Assembly: GCF_030063415.1 (NCBI RefSeq)
Contig: NZ_JASITA010000046.1
Span: forward strand, 1 to 54,589
Direction of reading: 5' to 3'
Source of the DNA: Streptomyces sp. H27-C3
GTDB lineage: Bacteria; Actinomycetota; Actinomycetes; Streptomycetales; Streptomycetaceae
DNA length: 54,589 bases
The position numbers and the translations under genes were made by a program. Shown piece after piece: positions 48,014 to 54,589 of this stretch. Every line of letters begins with the position of its first letter. Position 1 is the first letter of the stretch. Below the pieces are notes generated by a model, which did no database searches, was not told the origin of the DNA, and saw nothing but the letters and a program-made list of their open reading frames with translations.

Positions 48014-48553
48014 GTGACCAAAACCGGCAGTGACCACCTCAAACGCCAGGCCCGGCAGATCGTCCGCGCCTCCGGCCGCCGCTACCCCGACGTCCTCGCC
48101 GAACTGCGCGGCGCCCCCCGCCGGCCCTCGTCGTCGAAGGAACTTGTCCTGCTCTGCCGCGGCTTCGCGCACCCCATCGACGGCGGGCGCTGCGCCCAGC
48201 CCGACGGGCACCCGGGCCACTGGACGTGGTGCGGCCCCGAGCCGCACTTCCCGGTCTACGTCTGGCAGGGGTACGTCGAAGCCCGGGACGCGGCGGAGTA
48301 CGCGAAGTACGAGGTGTGGTTCGCCGGCCTCACCCCCGAGGAGCGCGCAGCGTACGAGGCCGAACAGGAGGCCGCGGACCAGGCGGACATGGCCAGGGAG
48401 GCCGAGTCGTACGACCCGGACGAGGAGCGGAGCCTGGAGTACGCGCTCGACGCGGCCGACGAAGCACGCTGGGCCGCCGAGGCCGACGCGCAGGAAGAAG
48501 CTGGCGGATACGACGACGAGCCGTATGACGAGTGGGACGGGGACTACCGGTGA
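48014..48553 (+). CDS. Hypothetical acidic protein
   Basis: A 179-aa protein from GTG 48014 (GGAGA 6 nt upstream). Basic N-terminus (DHLKRQARQIVRASGRRYPD), a Cys/His/Trp segment (GGRCAQPDGHPGHWTWCGP) and a very acidic tail. GTGA overlap with the next gene. About 330 bp before it, back to 47680, hold no supported gene. Confidence 0.55.
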   Translation: MTKTGSDHLKRQARQIVRASGRRYPDVLAELRGAPRRPSSSKELVLLCRGFAHPIDGGRCAQPDGHPGHWTWCGPEPHFPVYVWQGYVEARDAAEYAKYEVWFAGLTPEERAAYEAEQEAADQADMAREAESYDPDEERSLEYALDAADEARWAAEADAQEEAGGYDDEPYDEWDGDYR

Positions 48554-49092
48554 ACCCATACTGGACGATCGTGCAGGAGCGGGCCGCCGTCTTCTCCCTG
48601 GCTCACTCCCGGCCCGGCGGCTCCCTGCTGGACGGGCTGCCCGTCCTCGCCGCGCACGCCGAGGAGTTCTCCCCCTTCCACACGCTCCACATGCAGTTCT
48701 GCCTGTCCGTCATCGTCTTCGAGGACTGCCCGGAGCACCTGCGCACCCCCCAGCGCATCCCGGACCTCGACCGCCTGGTCCCCGAGGACGCCGACGCCCT
48801 CACCGTCCTGACGACCGCCGAGAAGCAGCGCACCCTGTTCGGCACCGGGCTGGACGAGGAGCTGCGCAACGTCGAGGACCAGGTGGCCGGGACCGGGCGC
48901 GCCCGGGCGACCATCCAGCGGGTACTGGACCAGGTGCCCAACGGCCTGGCCGGCCGGGAGCGGATGCTCGACATCGTCTCCGAACTGCGCGACGACCCGC
49001 GGGCCATCGCCGGGGTCGTCGCGCTCACCACCGCGGCGCTCCGCGAAGTGGCCGCCAACCAGGCGCCGACCGACGTGTCGGCTCGGCGGTAA
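48550..49092 (+). CDS. Hypothetical protein
   Basis: A 180-aa mainly helical protein starting at GTG 48550. Distinctive parts are HMQFCLSVIVFEDCPEHLRT and RERMLDIVSELRDDPRAIAG. No family is recognised. Coupled to the acidic protein before it. Confidence 0.55.
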   Translation: MNPYWTIVQERAAVFSLAHSRPGGSLLDGLPVLAAHAEEFSPFHTLHMQFCLSVIVFEDCPEHLRTPQRIPDLDRLVPEDADALTVLTTAEKQRTLFGTGLDEELRNVEDQVAGTGRARATIQRVLDQVPNGLAGRERMLDIVSELRDDPRAIAGVVALTTAALREVAANQAPTDVSARR

Positions 49093-49178
49093 CCGTGGCG
49101 GCCGAACGCCGGGCACCGTCCCGGCCACCCACCCCCGCAGCGGCCGGCCCTGTCGGCCCCCGACGCTACGGTGCTCGT

Positions 49179-50462
49179 ATGCCACGTCCTCAGCCCGCCG
49201 ACCTGTGGGCCGAACTGAACCCCCGCCAGAAGATCTACCTCACGGTCATCTACCACGCCGACCAGAACGCCGAGGCGAACCACAAGGGGGGCGCGTTCGA
49301 CTGGGGCCAGGGCCCGCCGGCCAGCGAATGCCGCTGGCAGACGTTCAGCATCAAGGCCCCGAAGGAGGTGGTGGGCCGTACGGCCATCCAGTACGTGCTC
49401 GCCCGGCAGGACGAGCACGACCAGGGTGCCGGGTCCTCCCTCGCCGCGTTGCGCCGCCGCGAGCTGATCGAGGTGATGGAGGACTACGTCCAGACGATGC
49501 TCGGCATGGTCCCCCGCGTTCGGGTGAAGCTGACCACCCGCGGGCGCGCCACGGCCCGGGCCGGCCTGGGGCACACCGCGCCGAAGTCCCCGCCGCGCGG
49601 GCTGCTCTCGGAGTGGCTGTGGTCCAACCTCGTCCGCCTCTACCGGGCTGGCCCCGACGGGATGCCCGCCGAGTCGCCGCGCGGTACCCCGCCGGAGGAA
49701 CGCGCCCCCTCGGAGAAGGCGCGGTTCTTCCTCGAGCGCGACCGGCGCCGCCCCGGGGGCCCGCTCGTCGAGTCCCGGTGCGTCCGGGACGAGCCGTACG
49801 AGAACCCCGCGTACCCGGGGCACACCACGTACCGCACGCACTACCAGGTGCACCTCACCGAGGCCGGCCAGGCGCACTACGAGCAGCACGTCCGGTGCTA
49901 CGCCGAGCTGTGGCCTGACATCGACGCGCCGGTCCCCGAGGACCTGCCCGAGGACGCCCACAGCAGCCTCGACGACCACAAGGTGCGCAAGCCCCGCGGC
50001 CTCCTCGCGCGCGCCCCGTTCCTGCTCCTGGTTGCCCTCGTCCGCAACGACATCAACGACCAGCTGTGGATCCGCAAGGAGTGGACCACGTACTGGGGGA
50101 ACTTCGGCAGCGAGCCACCGGGAGGTCTGCTGGCACTGCCCGCCGGGATCACCACCAACCAGATCGCCAGGTACACCCGCAGCACCACGGCGGCCGCCAA
50201 GCTGCTTGAGTTCCGCGGCGGCCCGCTCGCGGCCGAGACGGAGATCCACCACTGGCTGTATCCGCCGCGGCGACGCTGGGCTGACGGGTCGAACATCTGG
50301 CCCGACGACCTGAAGGTCCTGCACGTCACCGACGCCGGCCGCGCGCACTACGCCGCCAACCTGGAGGCGTACCGAGCCGCGTACGACGACGTGGAGGCTC
50401 CGGACGTCCCGGAGGCGTGGACGGCCGCCCCGGCCGCCGAGGCCGCGCCCTCCGGGGGCTGA
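49179..50462 (+). CDS. Hypothetical protein with two winged-helix-like halves
   Basis: A 427-aa protein from ATG 49179. Two related end-modules are visible: HLTEAGQAHYEQHVRCYAEL then WPDIDAPVP, and HVTDAGRAHYAANLEAYRAA then YDDVEAP. Each follows a helical region and reads like the wing and tail of a winged helix, suggesting internal duplication. The TEAGRAHY pattern is frequent in Streptomyces plasmid proteins of unknown role. Converges with the next gene at a 15-bp gap. Confidence 0.6.
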   Translation: MPRPQPADLWAELNPRQKIYLTVIYHADQNAEANHKGGAFDWGQGPPASECRWQTFSIKAPKEVVGRTAIQYVLARQDEHDQGAGSSLAALRRRELIEVMEDYVQTMLGMVPRVRVKLTTRGRATARAGLGHTAPKSPPRGLLSEWLWSNLVRLYRAGPDGMPAESPRGTPPEERAPSEKARFFLERDRRRPGGPLVESRCVRDEPYENPAYPGHTTYRTHYQVHLTEAGQAHYEQHVRCYAELWPDIDAPVPEDLPEDAHSSLDDHKVRKPRGLLARAPFLLLVALVRNDINDQLWIRKEWTTYWGNFGSEPPGGLLALPAGITTNQIARYTRSTTAAAKLLEFRGGPLAAETEIHHWLYPPRRRWADGSNIWPDDLKVLHVTDAGRAHYAANLEAYRAAYDDVEAPDVPEAWTAAPAAEAAPSGG

Positions 50463-50477
50463 GCGCCGGCGGGGCTG

Positions 50478-50693
50478 CTACGCGGAACCGGGCGGTGCGA
50501 CGGAGCCGGTCTCCGGAGCCCGCCCGGCAGCGCCGGCGCGCTCGGCCTTCCACGCCGCGTACATCGTCGGATCGCCCGTCCAGAAGTGGCAGCGCCCGCA
50601 GTACCCCTGGGCAACGTCCTCCGGGTGCCACGACTCCGCCTGGCACTCCGGACACACGAACGACGGGCGGGGGTCGGTCACGTCGAGCCTCAT
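50478..50693 (-). CDS. Small zinc-ribbon protein
   Basis: A 71-aa protein with FVCPECQAESWHPEDVAQGY then CGRCHFWTGDP, a clear C-x2-C ... C-x2-C ribbon common in small actinobacterial proteins. ATGA overlap with the gene before it. Function unknown. Confidence 0.65.
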   Translation of the reverse strand: MRLDVTDPRPSFVCPECQAESWHPEDVAQGYCGRCHFWTGDPTMYAAWKAERAGAAGRAPETGSVAPPGSA

Positions 50694-50989
50694 CTCTCAG
50701 GGGCGGCCGCACAGACGGCCTGGTCCGGGCGCGGCACCGGCACGGCGCCCCGGGCTGCGACAGTCACCTTCTGCCCGTCCCACCGTACGGTTTCCGCCGG
50801 CAGTATCAGCAGCCCGGGCTCGCCCTCCTGCCAGGCCGCCCCGATCCGGCGTACCTGGACGGCCGGACCGCGGGCACCGGCCATGAACACGGTGGGGTCC
50901 ACCTCCCAGCCGTGCTCGTCCAGCCACGCCTCCAGCGCGGCCATGTCCCGCTCGCTGGCCCCCCGCGGCCAGTGGTAGGTGTCCGTCAT
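50690..50989 (-). CDS. Small hypothetical protein
   Basis: A 99-aa protein from ATG 50989. It has SERDMAALEAWLDEHGWEVD then a beta-type core (GLLILPAETVRWDGQKVTVA). Coupled to the zinc-ribbon gene. No family is recognised. Confidence 0.55.
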   Translation of the reverse strand: MTDTYHWPRGASERDMAALEAWLDEHGWEVDPTVFMAGARGPAVQVRRIGAAWQEGEPGLLILPAETVRWDGQKVTVAARGAVPVPRPDQAVCAAAPER

Positions 50990-51084
50990 CCCCGCCCCCT
51001 GTGTGTCTCGTCGGAGTCACCGTGCCAGGTGATGGTGCCAGTGCGCACTGACATATCCGCCGGCCGAGACCACAGGGCGCGCGG

Positions 51085-51546
51085 TCACTGGGAGGGGTGT
51101 GAGGTGATCCAGGAGTTCAGCTCGACGCCCTCGGCCCGGATCATGTCGCGCATCTGCAGCAGCCGGGCGTCGCTCATGTCGCCGGCCAGGGTGTCGATCC
51201 GGTCCATGATGACGTACGCCTCGCTGTAGAACCCGGCGCCCGCCGGATCGGCGTTCATCGCCTTGCGGACCTTCCGTACGTCGGTGACCAGGTCCCACGT
51301 CACGTTCTGGCACCCGGCCTCCTCGGCCGCCGCCTCCGTCTTCTCCTGGCACGGGTTGGCCACCTGGTACCCCCAAGCTTCCTCCCACTGCTGCGCCACC
51401 GACTTCGCCGCCTTCTTCGGCGCGGCCGACGCGGACGGCTTGTCCTGCGCCGCCCCCGGACCGTCGTCCCCGCAGCCGGCCGAACCCGCCACCACGACGG
51501 CCGCCAGCAGCAGCCCCGCCCCTGTCCTGCCCCACCCCTTGGTCAT
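51085..51546 (-). CDS. Putative lipoprotein
   Basis: A 153-aa protein. N-terminal basic residues, a hydrophobic run and the lipobox VAGSAGC (C25) identify a secreted lipoprotein anchored at the outer face of the membrane. The mature part is helical with two further cysteines (NPCQEK, AGCQN). No family is recognised. It may act in surface or entry exclusion, but there is no direct evidence. Confidence 0.65.
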   Translation of the reverse strand: MTKGWGRTGAGLLLAAVVVAGSAGCGDDGPGAAQDKPSASAAPKKAAKSVAQQWEEAWGYQVANPCQEKTEAAAEEAGCQNVTWDLVTDVRKVRKAMNADPAGAGFYSEAYVIMDRIDTLAGDMSDARLLQMRDMIRAEGVELNSWITSHPSQ

Positions 51547-51639
51547 AGCGAAAGATCATGTCACGGTCACCCGGCACACCGAGGGGCAACGGCCACAAGC
51601 ACGGCCCCGATCGGGCCCCGGCTGCGCCCGGGCCACGCG

Positions 51640-51672
51640 AAGGGGGCGGCACCGTGTGGGTGCCGCCCCCTT
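51640..51672 (-). terminator. Strong hairpin terminator after the recombinase
   Basis: AAGGGGGCGGCACC and GGTGCCGCCCCCTT form a perfect 14-bp stem with a 5-nt loop, about 60 bp beyond the recombinase stop. Confidence 0.75.
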
Positions 51673-51734
51673 CTCTCCTTGCGATCGCAGGACGGTGCGC
51701 GGGGCTGCGTCTGCGAAACGAAGGCCGCGCCCGG

Positions 51735-52883
51735 CTACTCGGGCGGATCCTCCGCCGGCGGCGCCGCCGGGTCCTCCCGCAGCTTCTGCAGCTCCGTGAT
51801 GGCCTTGGACCGCCGGTCGTCGGCCTTCTTGCCCGCGCGCCGCCGCCCGATCTTCCGGTACTTCTCGACCTGCTCGGTCGAAGACCAGTCGTTGGTGATC
51901 TCCTTGATCTCCCCGGCGGAGTAGCCGAGGCGGCCCAGGTCGGTAGGCACGCCGGCGCGCAGCCCGTGCGACGTCACGTCCCCGGCCACGTCGAGGTTCA
52001 CGCGCCGCGCCATGCGCTTGACCGCCTCGTTGACGGCGTGCGGCGTCATGCCCCACCCCTTCTTGCTCACCGGCCGGATGGTGCCCCACTGGTCCACCCA
52101 GCGCAGCAGCCGCAGGTGCGGTGCGCCCTCGCCCTTCTCCTGCAGAGCAACGATCCACCGCCGCAGCGCGGCCACCGCCATCGGGTCGTCGATCTCGTAC
52201 TCGCGGCCGACGTCCTGCTTGTCGTTCTTCGACGTCCACTTCCGTACGACCGCCAGCTCCTCGCTGACGAACTCCACGCTGGCGATGCGGAACTTCGCCA
52301 GCTCCGAGCGGCGCCCGCGGCAGTAGTAGCCCAGGTAGCAGATGACCACGTCGCGCAGCCCGCCCAGGTTGTCCGGGCACCCGGCGATCATCTGGGTGAG
52401 GCGCTCCATGTCGATGGGCGGGGCCGAGCGTGGGCTGCGGCCGGCCTCCGCCTGCTCGTGCCGGGCGTCGGCGTAGATCTTCAGGGCCTTCGCAGTGGGC
52501 GGCCACTTCTCGTGCCCGGCCCGGGCGTTCATGTCGACGATGGCCGCGATCGACAGCCGGATCGTGTCGTGCCCGATCTCCTCCCGGCGGAGGTGGGAGA
52601 CGTAGGAGACGAGGTTCGCCTCCGTGGTGCGCGGGCCCGGGGTGCGGCCGCGGGCGACGCACCAGTTCGCGAACGCCTTGAAGCGGCTGTCGTACGTATC
52701 GCGGGTGTTCGCGCGCCCAGAGTTGGCCAGGTCCTCCTCGGCCTCGTCGGTGAGCACCTCGTTGATGTCGATCGCGGTGTCCGGCAGCAGCTTCGCGGCC
52801 TCCGGGAGCGCCGGCGTCAGGTCGGGCTGCTCCTCGACGATCTCCGCGTCGATGACGGCCGGGACCAGGTCGGTGCTGTTCAC
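51735..52883 (-). CDS. Tyrosine recombinase (integrase family)
   Basis: A 382-aa protein from GTG 52883 (GGAGA 7 nt upstream). N-terminal SAM-like core-binding domain about 45-150 (RDTYDSRFKAFANWCVARGR). The catalytic domain shows R191 in CRGRRSELAKF, a Lys in KWTSKNDKQ (near 219), H306 and R309 in SHGLRAG, W333 and the nucleophile Tyr342 in EKYRK. Possible roles are integration or multimer resolution of the plasmid. No attachment site can be identified here. Confidence 0.85.
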   Translation of the reverse strand: MNSTDLVPAVIDAEIVEEQPDLTPALPEAAKLLPDTAIDINEVLTDEAEEDLANSGRANTRDTYDSRFKAFANWCVARGRTPGPRTTEANLVSYVSHLRREEIGHDTIRLSIAAIVDMNARAGHEKWPPTAKALKIYADARHEQAEAGRSPRSAPPIDMERLTQMIAGCPDNLGGLRDVVICYLGYYCRGRRSELAKFRIASVEFVSEELAVVRKWTSKNDKQDVGREYEIDDPMAVAALRRWIVALQEKGEGAPHLRLLRWVDQWGTIRPVSKKGWGMTPHAVNEAVKRMARRVNLDVAGDVTSHGLRAGVPTDLGRLGYSAGEIKEITNDWSSTEQVEKYRKIGRRRAGKKADDRRSKAITELQKLREDPAAPPAEDPPE

Positions 52884-53007
52884 GCTGTGCTCTCCGTACC
52901 GGCGGCGTGGTGCCGCCACTTACCCGTGGCGTACCGCAGTTGCGGGGCCGGGACGCCGTGAGCAGCGGCACACCGGCAGCCGCGGCCGGGGCGCGTACCC
53001 TGCGCGC

Positions 53008-53283
53008 TCACGGGCGGGTCCGCTTCACGTGGTCGCGGAACTGCCCGTCGAGCCGGTCGGCCTGCTCGGTCAGCCGGTCGGAGAGCACCAGCAGGGTGCG
53101 CGCGTCCAGGTCGCCGCGGCGGCGGGCCTCCTTCTGCCACTGCTCGGCCACGCCGCGCAGCATCGCGGTGACGCCGTCGCCGGACACGTACAGGCGGCCC
53201 GCGTCGTCGGTGCCGGCGTCCAGGAGGGCGAAGTAGTCGGTGCTGTCGGTGCTGTTGGCGTTGTCGGCCGCGCGACGGCTCAT
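53008..53283 (-). CDS. Small hypothetical protein
   Basis: A 91-aa helical protein. It has YFALLDAGTDDAGRLYVSGD then RLTEQADRLDGQFRDHVKRT. ATGA overlap with the gene before it. No family is recognised. Confidence 0.5.
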   Translation of the reverse strand: MSRRAADNANSTDSTDYFALLDAGTDDAGRLYVSGDGVTAMLRGVAEQWQKEARRRGDLDARTLLVLSDRLTEQADRLDGQFRDHVKRTRP

Positions 53284-53639
53284 CTCGTGGTCCTCTTCGC
53301 CGGGGTGGGCTGGGCGGTGATTCCGGTCAACTGCCGTTGCTGCCAGGCGAGTTGGTAGTCAGGGTGCTCGTTCCACTGCTCGGCCAGCTCGTACAGCGGA
53401 GCGGCGAGCGCGCGGATGCGGTTGTCCTTCGGGTCCATCGCCGCGACCATCTCGGCCCACAGGGCGCGGGCCTGCACGAGCCGGTCGGCTGCCACCACGG
53501 CCTGGTCGACCGCCACGGGCAGTTGCCGGTTCGTGTAGCGCCGGGTCCGGGCAACGTCGGCGGCCTCCGCCATGCGGGCCTGGACGAACGCGCCGACGGC
53601 GAGCAGCTCCTCGCGGGGCGGGTTGGCCGGGCGGCTCAT
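53280..53639 (-). CDS. Small hypothetical protein
   Basis: A 119-aa helical protein rich in Ala and Arg (AVDQAVVAADRLVQARALWA). Coupled on both sides by ATGA. No family is recognised. Confidence 0.5.
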   Translation of the reverse strand: MSRPANPPREELLAVGAFVQARMAEAADVARTRRYTNRQLPVAVDQAVVAADRLVQARALWAEMVAAMDPKDNRIRALAAPLYELAEQWNEHPDYQLAWQQRQLTGITAQPTPAKRTTR

Positions 53640-54403
53640 CCGCTCGTCCCCGGGCGCAGCACAGCGGCATCCCGAGCCTGCGGCAACTCCACGCCCGCGC
53701 GGGCGAGTTCGGCGGCCACCCGGACGCGCTGCTCCTCGGGCCAGGTGGCCACGGCGTCCGCGATCAGGTCGGAGATCGGCCGGAACGGGCTGCGGGAGCC
53801 GGCCGGGGTGACGTGGGGGTAGTTGACCTCGAGGAGTTCCACCACCGTGAGCACCCGGTAGGCCAACGAGTGCAGCTCCCAGTCGACGTCGCGGACGGCC
53901 GCCGCGGTGGCGTCGTCCTCGCGCAGCAGCAGGGCCTCGCGCAGCGGCTCGGCGTCGCGCACCAGCCGGGCCACGGTGTCGTCGGCCGGCGGCTGCTCCG
54001 GCACGACGTCCGCGGCGACGATGGCGAGCAGGCGGTTCGCCAGGTTGTGCAGGCCGTGGTCGTGCTCGGGGCCGCCGGCGGCGTCGCGCTGCTCGCGACG
54101 GCGCAACGCCTCGCGCAGAGCGGTGGCCTGGACCGCGAGGCGCGCGGCGAGGCCGGCGGCGGAGCGGGAGGGGGCGGGACGGGGCTGGGTGTCGGGCCGC
54201 ACCAAAGATTTCAGTCGGCAGGGCTCTGACCTGGGCACTGAAATCTTTCGTGCGGTGGTCTGGGGCACAGTCAGCGCACCGAAGACCTCAGTGGCCGACG
54301 CGTCCGAGCTGGCCGAAGTCGCCAGCCGAGGAGCCCTGTTGGCCGTCGCCGCCGACTGCTCGCCGCTGACCTGCGCAGACTGTCTTGGTGAGGGTTGCCT
54401 CAC
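53636..54403 (-). CDS. Hypothetical protein, start uncertain
   Basis: The frame is open from ATG 54403 (255 aa), but residues 1-67 are encoded by the repeat-rich region and look unlike protein. GTG 54202 (188 aa), formed by one of the repeats, is a likelier start. The remainder is helical, with two related stretches: ALREALRRREQRDAAGGPEH and PLREALLLREDDATAAAVRD, each followed by a His/Leu-rich segment (LHNLANRLLAIV and LHSLAYRVLTVV), suggesting an internal duplication. Confidence 0.5.
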   Translation of the reverse strand: MRQPSPRQSAQVSGEQSAATANRAPRLATSASSDASATEVFGALTVPQTTARKISVPRSEPCRLKSLVRPDTQPRPAPSRSAAGLAARLAVQATALREALRRREQRDAAGGPEHDHGLHNLANRLLAIVAADVVPEQPPADDTVARLVRDAEPLREALLLREDDATAAAVRDVDWELHSLAYRVLTVVELLEVNYPHVTPAGSRSPFRPISDLIADAVATWPEEQRVRVAAELARAGVELPQARDAAVLRPGTSG

Positions 54404-54503
54404 TGAAATCTCCCGTGCGCTACTGAAGCGTCTACTGAAATCTTTCGTGCGCTACTGAAATCTTTGGTGCGGCCCGACACACATGGTCGTCCGAACGCGC
54501 GAA

Positions 54504-54535
54504 TCACCTACCATAACTGCCCTTATGGTAGGTGA
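54504..54535. promoter_or_regulatory. Perfect 13-bp inverted repeat
   Basis: TCACCTACCATAA and TTATGGTAGGTGA flank CTGCCC. It lies inside the motif cluster, 19 bp before a plus-strand ATG (54554), and is markedly AT-richer than its surroundings. Candidate operator or origin hairpin. Confidence 0.55.
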
Positions 54536-54553
54536 GACGGATAGCCTTGGATC

Positions 54554-54589
54554 ATGACCCAGTGTCGGGCCGCACCAAAGAATTCAGTA
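54554..54589 (+). CDS. Possible start of a plus-strand gene (cut by window edge)
   Basis: ATG 54554 opens a frame of 12 codons to the window end; codons 4-12 are encoded by a repeat copy. No convincing ribosome site. Listed only because the inverted repeat at 54504 looks like its operator. Confidence 0.25.
   Translation, partial: MTQCRAAPKNSV

Larger units (their letters stand above)
54189..54589. repeat. Cluster of a 16-18-bp motif in both orientations
   Basis: ACTGAAATCTTTSGTGCG occurs on the plus strand at 54237, 54402 (degenerate), 54434 and 54454, and as its reverse complement at 54200, 54276 (degenerate) and 54573. Three copies (54189, 54454, 54562) extend to include TGTCGGGC or its complement. 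The pattern resembles iterons or recombinase arm sites. Confidence 0.7.

Noticed and set aside
1..54589. CRISPR array or rRNA genes
   Set aside because: No regularly spaced direct repeats with unique spacers and no rRNA-like sequence. The only repeat families are transposon ends, the TGATTGC palindromes, the promoter motif and the cluster at 54189.

Overview
This window is very GC-rich, with dense and strongly GC3-biased genes, WhiB-type proteins, a XRE/TPR regulator, actinobacterial protein families and long hairpin terminators without U-tracts. All of this points to Streptomyces or a close relative. A parA/parB partition locus, a winged-helix initiator-like protein, a DciA-like helicase loader, two Tn3-family insertions and many phage-type early genes (RusA, Sak4-like RecA fold, DUF5131, PP-loop ATPase, endonuclease VII relic) indicate a large plasmid or phage-plasmid rather than core chromosome. 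No virion, conjugation or telomere gene is visible, so linear versus circular cannot be decided here.

Layout. (1) 573-11959 is a complete 11.4-kb Tn3-family transposon with 53-bp terminal inverted repeats (52/53 identical) and a 5-bp target duplication (GGGTT). It carries TnpA, a CoiA-like nuclease, a graspetide/imiditide gene cluster (precursor, ATP-grasp ligase, PIMT-like methyltransferase, divergent regulator), a small DUF6087-like protein, a thioredoxin-like protein and a serine resolvase. It sits just upstream of a small membrane-protein gene. (2) 11986-25584 is almost entirely minus strand. It holds short plasmid/phage-type genes in overlapping (ATGA) operons, including RusA, DUF5131, a PP-loop ATPase, an ASCH protein and WhiB-like proteins. 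Several transcription units start from near-identical promoters and end in long hairpins. (3) 25950-33260 is the replicon core: XRE regulator, parA, parB, DciA-like gene, small gene and probable initiator, with ten copies of the palindrome TGATTGC-N3-GCAATCA scattered over 7.3 kb. (4) 33707-36938 is a minus-strand block with a WhiB protein, a Sak4-like ATPase and a protein built from an exact 120-residue duplication. (5) 37151-50462 is mostly plus strand and mostly uncharacterised, including DUF4326- and DUF6011-like proteins. It is interrupted at 46147-47525 by a deleted Tn3 derivative that split a 90-aa gene and left a 5-bp duplication. (6) 50478-54403 is minus strand: Zn-ribbon protein, lipoprotein, tyrosine recombinase and three small genes. 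It ends in a repeat cluster at 54189-54589.

How it works together. The replicon core probably couples partition with gene control: ParB-type palindromes lie upstream of or at most core genes, which resembles the KorB arrangement of IncP plasmids (inference). The minus-strand accessory operons share a promoter whose 17-bp spacer and first transcribed bases are also conserved, suggesting one regulator for the set. The transposon adds a self-contained RiPP pathway with its own divergent regulator, transposase and resolvase.

Limits. Family names come from motifs read by eye. Nothing was searched or folded, and most small proteins remain hypothetical.
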